Notes: generated by a model not told the origin, from the letters alone. A stretch of 64,000 nucleotides of DNA from Corynebacterium lizhenjunii (GCF_011038655.2 NZ_CP064954.1:992001-1056000), one strand, 5' to 3'. Shown: positions 17,411 to 29,172, numbered from the stretch's first letter. A program made the numbers and translations.

Positions 17411-18586
17411 ATGACTGGTGCCGGGGTCCCGCTGCGCGAGCTAGGCCTGATTATCTTGGTCGCGGCTGCTATTACTTACCTGACCACAGGCGCGGTGCGC
17501 TCCGCGGTGGTACGCAGTGGCCGGATTGCAGAGATTCGCAGCCGTGACGCGCACTCGCAGCCCACTCCGAGCGTGGGCGGGCTGGCGATGTTTTGTGGAT
17601 TTTTGGCTGCGGTGTTTTTGGCCACTCAGCTGCCCGCGCTTACGCGGGGGTTTTTGCCGGTGACCCCGGAGATGAACGCGGTGGTGTGGTCCGCCTTGGC
17701 CATTGTGTTGGTGGGCGTGATTGATGATCTGCTGGAGCTTTCTGCCTTGTTGAAGCTGGTGGGCCAGTTAGCTGCTGCCGGGATTATGACCGCCCTGGGG
17801 CTGACGTGGACGTTGCTTTTTGTTCCCTTTGGGGACGGCACCACAGTCATTCTGGACCAATTCCAGTCTGCAATCTTGACTGGTTTTATTACCGTGCTGC
17901 TGATTAACGCCATGAACTTTGTTGATGGCTTGGATGGTCTGGCTGCCGGGCTGGGGATGATCGCCGGCGGGGCCATTTTGGTGTTCTCCTTGACGGTTCT
18001 CCATGATCAAGGCGGCGCGGTATCGGCATACCCTCCCGCAATTATTGCTGCGGCGTTGGTGGGAATCTGCGCGGGGTTTTTGCCGCACAACTTTGAGCCC
18101 TCGCGGATCTTCATGGGGGACTCCGGTGCCATGCTCATCGGCCTGCTGCTGGCGGCGGCGTCTACCTCTGCCTCCGGCAAGATCAACATGTCGCTTTATG
18201 GCGGCGTGGATATGGTAGCCCTGATGTCGCCGTTTATCGTGGTGGCTGCGGCGGTTTTTGTGCCTGTGCTGGACTTAGTGTGGGCCGTGGTGCGCCGCGT
18301 GTCTCAGGGGCGCTCGCCCTTCGCTGCAGACAAGCTCCATATTCACCACCGCCTGCTTTCCCTGGGGCACACGCACCGGCGCACGGTGTTGGTGCTGTAC
18401 TTGTGGGTCAGCGCGGTGGCATTTGGTGCCGTGAGTTTTTCCATTGTGCCCACGCGGGTGGCGGTGGCGTTTAGTGCTGTGGCGCTGGTGGCTGCCTTTG
18501 TGATGACGCTCATTCCACTGCGCCAAGGCAAAATCGGGCGGACCCCTTTGCCCACCAGGGTGGTGGCTAGTACGGAGCCGCACTAG
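17411..18586 (+). CDS. wecA: Polyprenyl-phosphate GlcNAc-1-phosphate transferase (WecA/Rfe)
   Basis: Integral membrane enzyme that transfers GlcNAc-1-phosphate to decaprenyl phosphate, the first step of the arabinogalactan linkage unit in Corynebacteriales. About 391 residues with roughly 11 hydrophobic segments. Active-site blocks are present: VGVIDDLLEL (Asp-Asp for Mg), NAMNFVDGLDGLAAG, FMGDSGAML and the nucleotide-sugar specificity loop LHIHHRLL. The HIHHR loop favours GlcNAc-1-P rather than the MraY substrate. A GTG lies three bases before the chosen ATG. It is followed by the AtpI-like gene and the atp operon. Confidence 0.92.
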   Translation: MTGAGVPLRELGLIILVAAAITYLTTGAVRSAVVRSGRIAEIRSRDAHSQPTPSVGGLAMFCGFLAAVFLATQLPALTRGFLPVTPEMNAVVWSALAIVLVGVIDDLLELSALLKLVGQLAAAGIMTALGLTWTLLFVPFGDGTTVILDQFQSAILTGFITVLLINAMNFVDGLDGLAAGLGMIAGGAILVFSLTVLHDQGGAVSAYPPAIIAAALVGICAGFLPHNFEPSRIFMGDSGAMLIGLLLAAASTSASGKINMSLYGGVDMVALMSPFIVVAAAVFVPVLDLVWAVVRRVSQGRSPFAADKLHIHHRLLSLGHTHRRTVLVLYLWVSAVAFGAVSFSIVPTRVAVAFSAVALVAAFVMTLIPLRQGKIGRTPLPTRVVASTEPH

Positions 18587-18669
18587 CTGCGTTGGTTGCG
18601 CTGGCTGTAGCAGCCGCACTCGCTGCGCTGGCCGCGCCATCCGGATGCCATGCGGTAGGCTGTCACGCT

Positions 18670-19137
18670 GTGAACAACACTTCTGCATCCACGTCTCAAC
18701 CTCAGTCCACGCCAGCCAGCACCGCCGGTAGCGACTTCGATGACCACCGTCGTCCGCTGGTCCGCGCGGTTCGTCTGGGTGGGGCGGCGCTACTTGCCAT
18801 CACCATTGCCTCGTTGGCTGTGTGGGGCGGGGTGCGCGGCCTTCCGGGAATCTGGGGGGTGCTGATTGGGGCAGGTATTGGTGGGGGATTTGTGTTGCTG
18901 ACCGCGGTCATGGCACTGGTCACCGCACGCTCCACCCCGGCCACCACCATGGCGGTGATGCTCGGAGGCTGGCTAGTCAAGCTGATGGTCTTGATTGTGG
19001 TGCTCATGGTGGTCCGCGGGCTGGACTTCTACGACACTTGGGCGCTGTTTATTACCGTGGTGCTGGCCATGGTGGCCACGCTGGGTACCGAAGTCTGGGG
19101 GATAATCACCTCCCGCGTCACGTACGTGTCTGCGTAG
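18670..19137 (+). CDS. AtpI-like small membrane protein upstream of the ATP synthase operon
   Basis: About 155 residues with a short Ser/Thr-rich cytoplasmic N-terminus and four hydrophobic segments (LGGAALLAITIASLAVW, GVLIGAGIGGGFVLLTAV, TTMAVMLGGWLVKLMVL, ALFITVVLAMVATLG). Size, topology and position before atpB fit ATP synthase protein I, which helps assemble the c-ring, although the sequence is weakly conserved. The GTG at 18670 is preferred. The open frame reaches back to 18592, but that part is an Ala/Leu repeat without family character. Confidence 0.72.
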   Translation: MNNTSASTSQPQSTPASTAGSDFDDHRRPLVRAVRLGGAALLAITIASLAVWGGVRGLPGIWGVLIGAGIGGGFVLLTAVMALVTARSTPATTMAVMLGGWLVKLMVLIVVLMVVRGLDFYDTWALFITVVLAMVATLGTEVWGIITSRVTYVSA

Positions 19138-19629
19138 TCCAAGTGGGCGGCTAGGACGCCGGCTGCGGGAGATTTTCTCCTTGCCGGGTGGGGAAGTTGC
19201 GCCCTGGCTGGGCGCCGATTTGCGACCGGAAACCGGTGGAAAATCTGTGCGCGAATCTACCCCCGTTAATCCCCTAAACCGCAGGTTGTGACTAAAACCA
19301 CGAGTAGACTTTTCGCAGGTCATGGACGTGGTGAAGGGGTGGGGTAGTTGGTTGCGGTGCAGGGGGCCGTTTGGGGGCAACAGTAAAGCTTAAAAATGGC
19401 TGTTGGGGTGCTATTATTTCGCGTTGGGTTACCGCGAAGTGAGAACCAGCTTGAGCAGCCCCGCCCAAGACGCTCATTTCGTAGCGGTGAATCCCTGCCA
19501 TGGCTTCCTGATGTGCGACGGAGTCTGTAGCTGTGGCAGAGAGTTTGAGACGTCCATCGCACCGTATGGCCTTCGACAAGTCATACGGCCCGAACACGGG
19601 AGAGAACGCTGAGCGTTACAACATTGGCC
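19138..19629 (+). promoter_or_regulatory. Regulatory region of the atp operon
   Basis: About 490 bases without a gene. The best promoter is CTTAAA (19389-19394) and TATTAT (19412-19417) with a 17-bp spacer, giving a leader of roughly 200 nt. A partial cAMP-receptor (GlxR-like) match TGTGACTAAAACCACG lies at 19287-19302 and agrees with 7 of the 10 defined positions of TGTGA-N2-TA-N2-TCACA, mainly in the left half-site. The rest holds no feature that I can name. Promoter and operator are judged by eye only. Confidence 0.4.
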
Positions 19630-20427
19630 ATGAAGGGCGGCTTCCACGCGCCCGAACTGGATCCAGAATTTTTCCCGGGTGAATACTACGGCCACCAACT
19701 GTTCGCGGATTTCGCGAACGGGTGGTTCGCACTGGACCGCATCATGCTCGTCCGCCTACTCATGGCGGCTGTGCTTGTGGTCCTTTTTGTTGTCGCCTTC
19801 CGCAACCCCAAGCTGGTGCCGAAGGGTCTGCAGAACGTCGCTGAACACGCCATTGACTTCGTGCGTATCCACATCGCCGAAGACATCTTGGGTAAGAAGG
19901 AGGGGCGCCGGTTCCTTCCGATCATCGCCGCCATCTTCTTCTCGGTCTTATTCTGGAACGTCACCACTATCGTGCCGGGCCTGAATATCTCTCCAAACGC
20001 CCGCATTGGTATGCCTATCGTCTTGGCAGCTGTCGCGTACATCTCCATGATTTACGCCGGTTCTAAGCGTTACGGCTTTGGCAAGTACATCAAGTCCTCG
20101 GTGGTTATCCCTAACCTGCCGCCGGCTCTGCACTTGCTGGTTGTGCCCATCGAGTTCTTCTCGACGTTCATCCTGCGTCCGGTCACCCTGGCTCTTCGTC
20201 TGATGGCGAACTTCCTGGCCGGCCACATCATCTTGGTCCTGCTCTACTCTGCGACGAACTTCTTCGTCTTCCAGTTAAATGCATGGACTGCGGTCGGTGG
20301 CCTGACGCTGGCAGCTGCGGTTCTGTTTACGATTTACGAGATCATCGTCATCTTCCTGCAGGCATACATTTTTGCTCTGCTCACGGCGGTGTACATCGAG
20401 TTGTCGTTGCACGCAGACTCGCACTAA
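19630..20427 (+). CDS. atpB: ATP synthase F0 subunit a
   Basis: Membrane stator subunit that forms the proton half-channels against the c-ring. About 265 residues with 5-6 transmembrane segments. The essential Arg is in LALRLMANFLAGH, and the C-terminal helix reads YIFALLTAVYIELSLHADSH. The start is uncertain: the ATG at 19630 (MKGGFHAPELDPEF) is used, a TTG at 19624 is in frame, and the best ribosome site (GGGAGAG, 19598-19604) lies further upstream. First gene of atpBEFHAGDC. Confidence 0.94.
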   Translation: MKGGFHAPELDPEFFPGEYYGHQLFADFANGWFALDRIMLVRLLMAAVLVVLFVVAFRNPKLVPKGLQNVAEHAIDFVRIHIAEDILGKKEGRRFLPIIAAIFFSVLFWNVTTIVPGLNISPNARIGMPIVLAAVAYISMIYAGSKRYGFGKYIKSSVVIPNLPPALHLLVVPIEFFSTFILRPVTLALRLMANFLAGHIILVLLYSATNFFVFQLNAWTAVGGLTLAAAVLFTIYEIIVIFLQAYIFALLTAVYIELSLHADSH

Positions 20428-20778
<351 letters not shown>

Positions 20779-20827
20779 TAAAGCGCGCTTTACGTAAGTA
20801 ATCCGACCTTTTACAGACTGGAGACCC

Positions 20828-21400
20828 ATGAACAACGTCATTTTTTACCTTGCGGAGGGGGGACACGAGACCCTGCCGCTCGAGGGCGGCAACTCGATCC
20901 TCCTGCCCAAGGCATACGACATCGTCTGGTCTCTCATTCCGTTCGCCATCATCCTCGTTGTCTTCGCCATGGTAGTTCTGCCGGCGTACAAGAAGATGTT
21001 GCAGGAGCGCGAAGACCGGATTGAGGGCGGCATCAAGCACGCTGAGGCCCAGCAGGCTGAAGCAAAGGCTGCTCTTGAGAAGTACAACGCACAGCTTGCC
21101 GAAGCCCGTGCGGAGGCCGCTGAGATCCGTGAGCAGGCCCGCGAGCGCGGCAAGCAGATCGAAGCTGAAGCTAAGGCACAGGCTGAGGAAGAGTCCCGTC
21201 GCATTGTCGCCGCTGGCGAAAAGCAGCTGGAGGCTTCCCGTGCACAGGTCGTGAACGAACTGCGCGCAGACATCGGAAAGAACTCGATCAACCTGGCAGA
21301 AAAGCTGCTGGGTGGCGAACTGTCCGAGTCCACCAAGCAGTCTTCTACCATCGATAACTTCCTGTCCGAGCTCGACCACGTGGCACCGGCCGGAAAGTAG
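20828..21400 (+). CDS. atpF: ATP synthase F0 subunit b
   Basis: A 190-residue peripheral stalk protein. One transmembrane helix (about residues 33-55, [19 protein letters not shown]) is followed by a long Ala/Glu/Lys-rich amphipathic coiled coil that dimerises and binds subunit delta. The 6-bp gap to atpH is typical of a co-translated pair. The reverse strand stays open over long stretches only because of codon bias. Confidence 0.95.
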   Translation: MNNVIFYLAEGGHETLPLEGGNSILLPKAYDIVWSLIPFAIILVVFAMVVLPAYKKMLQEREDRIEGGIKHAEAQQAEAKAALEKYNAQLAEARAEAAEIREQARERGKQIEAEAKAQAEEESRRIVAAGEKQLEASRAQVVNELRADIGKNSINLAEKLLGGELSESTKQSSTIDNFLSELDHVAPAGK

Positions 21401-21406
21401 GCACTC

Positions 21407-22225
21407 ATGAAGGCAGCTAGCCGCGAAGCACTGGCACATGCGAACACTTTCCTGGATCAGCTCTTGGAAGGTGGCGACGCAGTTGCTGACTCCGCACGCA
21501 CCGGCCTGGACCTTTTTGAGGTAGTCGAAGTACTCGATGCAGACCGCGAGCTGCGGGTAGCACTGGCCGATAATGGCTCTGCACCCTCCGCACGCAAGGC
21601 ACTGGTCAAGGAGCTCTTCGGCTCTAAGCTGTCCATTCCGGCAGCCCGCCTGCTGGAAGAAGTAGCCGGCCAGCAGTGGTCCAGCACGCGCGATATTGTC
21701 AATGCACTGGTATTTCTGGGCCGCCGCGCACTGCTGCGCGGTGCCGAGGCACAGGGACAGCTGGGTCAAGTCGAAGACGAGCTTTTCCGTCTGTCGCGCA
21801 TTTTGGACCGCGAGAGCCATTTGACTCAGTTGCTCACCGACCGCAACGCCGAATCCGCACGCAAGCGCAACCTGTTGGCTAATGTGCTCTACGGCAAGGT
21901 CACCATGTTCACTGAAGCTCTGGCGCTGCAGACGATTGCTCGCCCGGAGCGCAACCCAGTGGTCGATATTGCCAGCCTGGCATCTACTGCAGCGCAGCTG
22001 CAGGGACGCGAGATTGCGTTTGTGACCACCGCGGGGCAGATGAACGAGGGCCAGCAGGCCGTGCTTGCTGAGAAGCTGGGCACGATTTACGGTCGCGCAA
22101 TGTCCATCCACTCTGAGGTTGATTCCAGCCTGCTTGGTGGCATGGTTATTCGCGTCGGCGACGAAGTTATTGACGGTTCGACCGCGGGCAAGATCGCACG
22201 ATTACGTACCGCACTGTCGAAGTAG
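21407..22225 (+). CDS. atpH: ATP synthase F1 subunit delta
   Basis: Links the b stalk to the top of F1. It has 272 residues, longer than the ~175 of E. coli delta, as is usual in actinobacteria where the N-terminal part is extended. The C-terminal region VDSSLLGGMVIRVGDEVIDG is the family signature. It lies between atpF and atpA in the standard order. Confidence 0.95.
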   Translation: MKAASREALAHANTFLDQLLEGGDAVADSARTGLDLFEVVEVLDADRELRVALADNGSAPSARKALVKELFGSKLSIPAARLLEEVAGQQWSSTRDIVNALVFLGRRALLRGAEAQGQLGQVEDELFRLSRILDRESHLTQLLTDRNAESARKRNLLANVLYGKVTMFTEALALQTIARPERNPVVDIASLASTAAQLQGREIAFVTTAGQMNEGQQAVLAEKLGTIYGRAMSIHSEVDSSLLGGMVIRVGDEVIDGSTAGKIARLRTALSK

Positions 22226-22276
22226 CAAGCGACTTTACTTTTCAAGCACATAAACATTTACGAGAGTAGGAACAAC

Positions 22277-23917
22277 ATGGCGGAGCTGACGATCTCCTCT
22301 GATGAGATCCGTAGCGCGATTGCGAACTACACCTCGAGCTACTCCGCGGAGGCCTCCCGTGAGGAGACCGGCGTGGTTATCTCTGCAGCCGACGGTATTG
22401 CACAGGTCTCTGGCCTGCCTTCCGTAATGGCTAACGAACTTCTCGAGTTCCCGGGCGGCGTCATCGGCGTCGCGCAGAACCTCGACACCAATTCCATCGG
22501 TGTTGTGGTCCTGGGTAACTTTGAGACCCTCAAGGAGGGCGACGAGGTTAAGAGGACCGGTGAGGTTCTCTCCATCCCCGTGGGCGAGGAATTCCTCGGC
22601 CGCGTTATCAACCCCTTGGGCCAGCCGATTGACGGCCTGGGCCCGATTGCCAAGGAAGAGGACCGCGTCCTCGAACTGCAGGCACCTTCCGTTCTCCAGC
22701 GCCAGCCGGTGGAAGAGCCCATGCAGACCGGTATCAAGGCTATCGACGCAATGACCCCGATCGGCCGTGGTCAGCGCCAGCTGATCATTGGTGACCGCAA
22801 GACCGGTAAGACCGCAGTCTGCATTGATACCATCCTGAACCAGAAGGCCAACTGGGAGTCTGGCGACAAGAATAAGCAGGTCCGCTGCATCTACGTCGCC
22901 ATCGGCCAGAAGGGCTCCACCATCGCCGGTGTTCGCCGCACCCTGGAAGAGCACGGCGCACTGGAGTACACCACCATCGTGGCCGCTCCGGCTTCTGACT
23001 CCGCAGGCTTCAAGTGGCTGGCACCGTTCTCCGGTGCCGCCCTGGGCCAGCACTGGATGTACCAGGGCAACCACGTCCTGGTTATCTACGATGACCTGAC
23101 CAAGCAGGCAGAGGCCTACCGTGCTATCTCCCTGTTGCTGCGTCGTCCGCCGGGACGCGAGGCCTACCCGGGCGATGTCTTCTACCTGCACTCCCGTCTG
23201 CTGGAGCGTGCTGCAAAGCTTTCCGACGACATGGGTGCTGGCTCCATGACGGCCCTGCCGATCATCGAGACCAAGGCAAACGACGTGTCTGCCTTTATCC
23301 CCACCAACGTCATCTCCATTACCGACGGCCAGGTCTTCCTGGAGTCCGACCTGTTCAACCAGGGTGTGCGTCCGGCTATTAACGTCGGTGTGTCCGTCTC
23401 CCGTGTGGGTGGCGCTGCACAGACTAAGGGTATGAAGAAGGTCGCCGGTAACCTGCGTCTGGACCTGGCTTCCTACCGTGACCTGCAGGCCTTCGCCGCC
23501 TTCGCGTCCGACCTGGATGCCGCTTCCAAGGCTCAGCTGGACCGCGGTGCTCGCCTGGTGGAGCTGCTCAAGCAGGCAGAGTCCTCCCCGCAGCCGGTGG
23601 AATACCAGATGGTGTCCATCTTCCTGGCCGACGAAGGCGTCTTCGACGTCGTTCCGGTTGAGGACGTACGCCGCTTTGAAACCGACCTGCAGGAGCACCT
23701 GCGCGCAAACGCGCCGCAGGTCTTCGAGCAGATCGCTGGCGGTCAGGCTCTGTCTGATGAGTCCAAGGAAGCACTGCTTGCTGCAGCACAGGACTTCACT
23801 CCGACCTTCCGCACCTCTGAGGGCCACAACATTGGCTCTGAGGCTCCGGTAGAGGCTTTGGCGGAGTCCGAGCACAACAAGACCGAGCTCAGCGTCTCCC
23901 GTAAGACGGCCAAGTAA
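22277..23917 (+). CDS. atpA: ATP synthase F1 subunit alpha
   Basis: Non-catalytic nucleotide-binding subunit of the alpha3beta3 hexamer, 546 residues. Domain order is beta-barrel, RecA-like domain with Walker A GDRKTGKT (about residues 173-180), and the C-terminal helical domain. [18 protein letters not shown] is the alpha-type signature. A C-terminal extension of about 35 residues ([14 protein letters not shown] onward) is typical of mycolic-acid bacteria, where it limits ATP hydrolysis. Confidence 0.98.
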   Translation: MAELTISSDEIRSAIANYTSSYSAEASREETGVVISAADGIAQVSGLPSVMANELLEFPGGVIGVAQNLDTNSIGVVVLGNFETLKEGDEVKRTGEVLSIPVGEEFLGRVINPLGQPIDGLGPIAKEEDRVLELQAPSVLQRQPVEEPMQTGIKAIDAMTPIGRGQRQLIIGDRKTGKTAVCIDTILNQKANWESGDKNKQVRCIYVAIGQKGSTIAGVRRTLEEHGALEYTTIVAAPASDSAGFKWLAPFSGAALGQHWMYQGNHVLVIYDDLTKQAEAYRAISLLLRRPPGREAYPGDVFYLHSRLLERAAKLSDDMGAGSMTALPIIETKANDVSAFIPTNVISITDGQVFLESDLFNQGVRPAINVGVSVSRVGGAAQTKGMKKVAGNLRLDLASYRDLQAFAAFASDLDAASKAQLDRGARLVELLKQAESSPQPVEYQMVSIFLADEGVFDVVPVEDVRRFETDLQEHLRANAPQVFEQIAGGQALSDESKEALLAAAQDFTPTFRTSEGHNIGSEAPVEALAESEHNKTELSVSRKTAK

Positions 23918-23976
23918 AGTCCTTACACCGCTAGAGACTTAACACCGTCTAAAGAAAGAAGGGAGGAGCGAACACC

Positions 23977-24945
23977 ATGGCAAATCTTCGCGAATTGCGC
24001 GACCGTATCCGGTCCGTGAACTCGACCAAGAAGATCACCAAGGCACAGGAGCTCATTGCTACCTCGCGCATCACCAAGGCGCAGGCTCGCGTGGAAGCGT
24101 CGCAGCCTTACGCCACCGAGTTGAGCCGGGTGATGTCGCGTTTGGCCTCGGCCAGCTCGCTGGACCACCCGATGCTGCGCGACAACCCTGATGCTCGTGT
24201 AGCAGCCATCCTCGTGGTCACTTCTGACCGCGGCATGTGTGGCGGCTACAACAACAACGTCTTCAAGAAGGCGGCTGAGCTTGAAGCCCGGCTCAAGGGC
24301 CAGGGCCTCGAGGTTGTCCGCTACGTCACTGGCAACAAGGGAGTCGGCTTCTACAAGTTCCGTGAAGCTGACATCGCTGGTAGCTGGACTGGCTTTTCTC
24401 AGGATCCGTCCTGGGAAGCAACCCACGATGTACGCCACCACATTGTGGACGGCTTCCTCGCGGGCTCGCAGGGCCAGTCGAAGGCGCGTGAAGGCGTGGA
24501 CGGCAGCGTGCGCGGCTTCGACCAGGTTCACGTGGTTTACACGGAATTTGAGTCGATGCTGGTGCAAAACGCTCGCGTCCAGCAGCTACTGCCGGTAGTA
24601 CCGGTGGTTCACGAAGAGAATATGCACTTGCCGGAGACTGCCACCGAGTCCCCTGAGGGCCCGGTTGGCGCAGACTTTGAGTTTGAGCCCGATGCAGACA
24701 CGCTGATGGCAGCTTTGCTGCCGCAGTATGTCTCGCGGACCCTCTTCGCGATGTTCTTGGAGGCTTCTGCCGCCGAGTCCGCTGCACGCCGTAACGCAAT
24801 GAAGTCTGCAACTGACAACGCAACGGAATTGGTCAAGGACCTTTCCCGCGTGGCTAACCAGGCCCGTCAGGCGCAGATTACCCAGGAAATTACAGAGATT
24901 GTCGGTGGCGCTGGTGCGCTATCTGACAGCGCAGAAAGTGACTAG
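23977..24945 (+). CDS. atpG: ATP synthase F1 subunit gamma
   Basis: Central rotor shaft, 322 residues. The N-terminal helix (LRELRDRIRSVNSTKKITKA) and the C-terminal helix (RRNAMKSATDNATELVKDL) form the coiled coil in the alpha3beta3 core. A central insertion with SPEGPVGADFEFEPD lengthens the globular part relative to E. coli (287 residues), as in other actinobacteria. GGGAGGAG precedes the ATG. Confidence 0.97.
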   Translation: MANLRELRDRIRSVNSTKKITKAQELIATSRITKAQARVEASQPYATELSRVMSRLASASSLDHPMLRDNPDARVAAILVVTSDRGMCGGYNNNVFKKAAELEARLKGQGLEVVRYVTGNKGVGFYKFREADIAGSWTGFSQDPSWEATHDVRHHIVDGFLAGSQGQSKAREGVDGSVRGFDQVHVVYTEFESMLVQNARVQQLLPVVPVVHEENMHLPETATESPEGPVGADFEFEPDADTLMAALLPQYVSRTLFAMFLEASAAESAARRNAMKSATDNATELVKDLSRVANQARQAQITQEITEIVGGAGALSDSAESD

Positions 24946-26397
<1,452 letters not shown>

Positions 26398-26407
26398 GGA
26401 GTGGCAC

Positions 26408-26779
26408 ATGGCTGACATCACCGTGGAACTGGTTTCCGTCGAGCGCATGCTGTGGTCCGGTCGGGCCACTGGCGTCAGGGCCGAGACCACTGAGGGTGAG
26501 ATCGGCGTGCTTCCTGGCCACGAGCCCATGGTCGGCCAATTGGTTGACAATGGCGTTGTGTCCATCCGCCCGGTTAATGGCGAGCGCCGTGTCGCTGCCG
26601 TTCAGGGTGGCTTCCTCTCTGTGACCGCGGAGAAGGTCACCGTCCTTGCAGACTGGGCAGTGTGGGCCGATGAGGTCGATCCCGCCCAGGCTGAGCAGGA
26701 CGCTGCTTCTTCCGATGCCCTCACGGCATCCCGTGGCGAGGCTGGCCTGCGTGCCATCCGTCGCGCCAAGGAGGACTAA
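26408..26779 (+). CDS. atpC: ATP synthase F1 subunit epsilon
   Basis: A 123-residue rotor subunit that couples to the c-ring and can inhibit ATP hydrolysis. The N-terminal beta-sandwich ([34 protein letters not shown]) is intact, and the C-terminal helical part is short, as in actinobacteria. Last gene of the operon, followed by a hairpin terminator. Confidence 0.96.
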   Translation: MADITVELVSVERMLWSGRATGVRAETTEGEIGVLPGHEPMVGQLVDNGVVSIRPVNGERRVAAVQGGFLSVTAEKVTVLADWAVWADEVDPAQAEQDAASSDALTASRGEAGLRAIRRAKED

Positions 26780-26837
26780 GGTCCGCTTGGCTAAGAGAGG
26801 CCGAGGGCAGTAGCATGCCCTTCCTGCTCTGACTTCC

Positions 26838-26903
26838 GCCGCGCCCCGCAAACCTCAACCATCGCTGTGATGGAAAGGTTCAGCGGGGCGCGGCTTTGTC
26901 TTT
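26838..26903 (+). terminator. Terminator of the atp operon
   Basis: A 12-bp perfect stem, GCCGCGCCCCGC (26838-26849) with GCGGGGCGCGGC (26883-26894). The apical loop contains a smaller stem (AACCT/AGGTT), and the structure is followed by TTTGTCTTT. It lies 58 bp after the atpC stop codon. Confidence 0.8.
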
Positions 26904-26904
26904 G

Positions 26905-26916
26905 CTTGCCGATGCC
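26905..26916 (+). repeat. Dispersed word CTTGCCGATGCC (intergenic, after the atp terminator)
   Basis: An exact copy directly behind the T-rich tail of the atp terminator, with the extended flanks G and CCC of the consensus. No gene overlaps it. Confidence 0.8.
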
Positions 26917-27023
26917 CCCGCTTGCGTTGGCATTGTCTGCCCCTGGCGCGCTAAAGTAACGTCTTATTGGTCAGTCAACAGCGTTTCTTGCGGGAGGCGC
27001 TGTCGGTCAAGGAAGAAGGTGGC

Positions 27024-27506
27024 ATGCGCGTGATTTCCCCCGCAGTGGTGGTCTTCTGGATTGCTCTCGCAGTGCTTGTGGTTGCCGGTGGGCTAGCCGC
27101 GGTCCGCTTTGTTAAACTTCGCTCTTCCGGCGCCCAGGTGTTGGTGCGCGAGTTGCCCGCCAAGGATAGCTACAGCTGGCGCCATGGCATTGTGCGATAT
27201 ACGGGGGAGCATATGGAGTGCTTTAAGCTTCGTTCGCTGTGGCCTGCTCCTGACCTGAAAATCCCGCGCCTCGACGTCTCAATTGTTGGTACTCGTACCC
27301 TTGATGACGAAGAGGCTTCTTTTATGCCCGATGCCACTAACGCTGTGGAGATTGCCGCTGGGGATCGGCATTTTGAGTTCGCTCTTGATCAGCGCGGCGC
27401 CATGGCCCTCCAGGCGTGGGTGGAGTCTGCACCGTCGCGGCGTCAGGAGCGCGCGGACGCCAAGGTCTTGCGCGAGCGCATGGAGCGCAGCAAGCGCCGC
27501 CAGTAA
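27024..27506 (+). CDS. DUF2550-type membrane-anchored protein
   Basis: About 160 residues. One N-terminal transmembrane helix (VVVFWIALAVLVVAGGLAAV) is followed by a soluble domain with SYSWRHGIVRYTGEHMECFKL, matching the actinobacterial DUF2550 family found next to atpC. The family has no established function. The ATG at 27024 with AAGG before it is preferred to the open frame beginning at 26967. The C-terminus is basic and helical (ERADAKVLRERMERSKRRQ). Confidence 0.75.
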   Translation: MRVISPAVVVFWIALAVLVVAGGLAAVRFVKLRSSGAQVLVRELPAKDSYSWRHGIVRYTGEHMECFKLRSLWPAPDLKIPRLDVSIVGTRTLDDEEASFMPDATNAVEIAAGDRHFEFALDQRGAMALQAWVESAPSRRQERADAKVLRERMERSKRRQ

Positions 27507-27548
27507 TCCCTTTGGTCCATGCCCCAGCCTGCCGCTAGGGTAGAGGAC

Positions 27549-28241
27549 ATGCGTTTAGTCATCGCCCAGTGCTCAGTGGATTATGTTGGCCGTGTGGATG
27601 CCCACCTTCCGTCCGCGAATCGACTCTTGCTTGTTAAAGCTGATGGCTCTGTGTCCATTCACGCCGATGATCGCGCGTATAAGCCTTTGAATTGGATGAC
27701 GCCCCCGTGCACGCTGACCGAGTCCGCCATTACGGACCTAGATGGCGAAGACACCGGTGAGGTCTTGTGGCTGGTGGAAAACCCGAAAGGGGAGCAGCTG
27801 CGCATCACTTTGACCGAAGTCCATCATGACATCGAGGTCGCTCTGGGCGAGGACCCGGGCCTGGTCAAAGATGGCGTGGAGGCACACCTCCAGGCGCTAT
27901 TGGCGGAGCACATCACCACGTTGGGGGAGGGCTACACCCTGGTGCGCCGCGAATACCCCACCGCAATTGGTCCAGTCGACCTCATGGCCCGCGACGCCGC
28001 AGGCCAGCACGTCGCCGTCGAGATCAAACGCCGTGGCGGGATTGACGGCGTGGAGCAATTGTCCCGCTACCTCGAGCTGCTCAATCGCGATGAACTGCTC
28101 AAACCCGTCTCCGGAGTCTTTGCCGCCCAGGAAATCAAGCCCCAGGCCCGCACCCTCGCAGAGGACCGCGGCATCCGCTGTGTTGTGCTTGACTACCAAG
28201 ATCTGCGCGGTATTGAAAGTAACGAGCTCCGCCTTTTCTAG
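27549..28241 (+). CDS. nucS: Mismatch-specific endonuclease NucS
   Basis: Replaces MutS/MutL mismatch repair in most Actinobacteria by cutting both strands at mismatches. 230 residues. The N-terminal DNA-binding/dimerisation domain begins [15 protein letters not shown], and the C-terminal RecB-like nuclease carries GPVDLMARD (catalytic Asp) and [20 protein letters not shown] (the ExK pair). The ATG at 27549 is the family start; an upstream start at 27519 is possible. It lies downstream of the DUF2550 gene as in relatives. Confidence 0.92.
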   Translation: MRLVIAQCSVDYVGRVDAHLPSANRLLLVKADGSVSIHADDRAYKPLNWMTPPCTLTESAITDLDGEDTGEVLWLVENPKGEQLRITLTEVHHDIEVALGEDPGLVKDGVEAHLQALLAEHITTLGEGYTLVRREYPTAIGPVDLMARDAAGQHVAVEIKRRGGIDGVEQLSRYLELLNRDELLKPVSGVFAAQEIKPQARTLAEDRGIRCVVLDYQDLRGIESNELRLF

Positions 28242-28311
28242 TGATTTGTGCTACACTCGCCGCTGTTCCCAACAATCGTTCCTTGTTCTCAATCAACGAA
28301 AGGTAAGAACA

Positions 28312-28512
28312 ATGAAGACCTCTTCGATCTTCGCCATGGCAATCTGCATGTCGTTCCTCATTTCTGTCACGTCTGCTAAGCCTTATTTTGCGCTGGACTC
28401 CGCCAAGGAGTTCGGTTATGCGATGCTTGAGTTCGGCTTGCTGTGGACTGTCACCTTCCTCGGGGGCTTCGCCATTATGTTGGGCGTGGCGAAACTCCTG
28501 TCGCGTCAGTAG
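28312..28512 (+). CDS. Small membrane protein, 66 residues, unknown
   Basis: A short gene with a good ribosome site (GAAAGG) before its ATG. The N-terminus resembles a signal or anchor (SSIFAMAICMSFLISVTSA), and a second hydrophobic helix lies at residues ~42-62 (LLWTVTFLGGFAIMLGVA). I recognise no family. It sits between nucS and the DUF3024 gene in an otherwise short intergenic region, so it is probably real. Confidence 0.6.
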   Translation: MKTSSIFAMAICMSFLISVTSAKPYFALDSAKEFGYAMLEFGLLWTVTFLGGFAIMLGVAKLLSRQ

Positions 28513-28572
28513 GACTTGGACACTTGCTGGTGGCTGCTCAAATCAGCATTCCGGGCTCGCTAAACTTCAGCC

Positions 28573-28905
28573 ATGGCCATTTCTGAGTTAGATGTCGCGC
28601 GCATTAAGCGCTGGTGTAAGAAGAAGGTCCCGGAGCACCTGTGGGATCAGGTTAAGTTGGAGGCGGACGTTACTAATCGCCACGTCACTATTGTGGAAGT
28701 CCGACCGCCTTGGGATGGGGAAGGAGATCCAACCCGTTTTCCCATCGCCAGGCTGCGTTATACCGCGACAACTCGTCTGTGGAGCCTGTACTGGCGTGAC
28801 CGGAACCTCAAGTTCCATGAGTACGATTACTTCCCGCCAACGCAGGATGTTCAGTCGATACTCGACTACTTGGATAATACTGACGACCCCATCTTCTTTG
28901 GCTAA
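28573..28905 (+). CDS. DUF3024-like protein
   Basis: A 110-residue basic protein with the DUF3024 features: the N-terminal helix IKRWCKKKVP, the central RPPWDGEG and the strand pair ARLRYTATTRLWSLYWRDRN, ending FHEYDYFPPTQDV. The family is often found near restriction or DNA-damage genes; its function is unknown. Here it sits beside the hsd islet on the opposite strand and might belong to the same accessory segment or to the core block. Confidence 0.65.
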   Translation: MAISELDVARIKRWCKKKVPEHLWDQVKLEADVTNRHVTIVEVRPPWDGEGDPTRFPIARLRYTATTRLWSLYWRDRNLKFHEYDYFPPTQDVQSILDYLDNTDDPIFFG

Positions 28906-29172
28906 GGGGTTAAGCCTGACGCAGTCCGGCCCGTTCCGGCGGGGCCTTAGCCTGCCGATGCCCCTTCTCCCTCCCTCGTCTTACAGCTCACCGCACCACT
29001 GGCCTGGAACGGGATCGCTCGATTGGGCTTGAGCCCGAAAGTCGCAATCTCTGCGCCTCGCGCTTTCGCTCGCGGCAACGTGACGCATTTCCGCCGCCCA
29101 AGGCTCTCCCCACCCATGGGCGGAATCTAGCGTGTTCGCATCGGGAATGCACCGTCACCTGCACGCGGGGCA
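28906..29172. other. Intergenic segment between DUF3024 gene and hsdS
   Basis: No gene is visible. It begins with a weak hairpin (GGCCC/GGGCC, 28928-28946) and then carries a one-mismatch copy of the dispersed word (CCTGCCGATGCC, 28951-28962). I see no remnant of hsdR and no attachment-site repeat here. Confidence 0.45.

Noticed and set aside
22235..23875. 546-codon minus-strand frame opposite atpA
   Set aside because: Runs antisense over nearly all of atpA, which is complete and conserved. No ribosome site or domain supports it.
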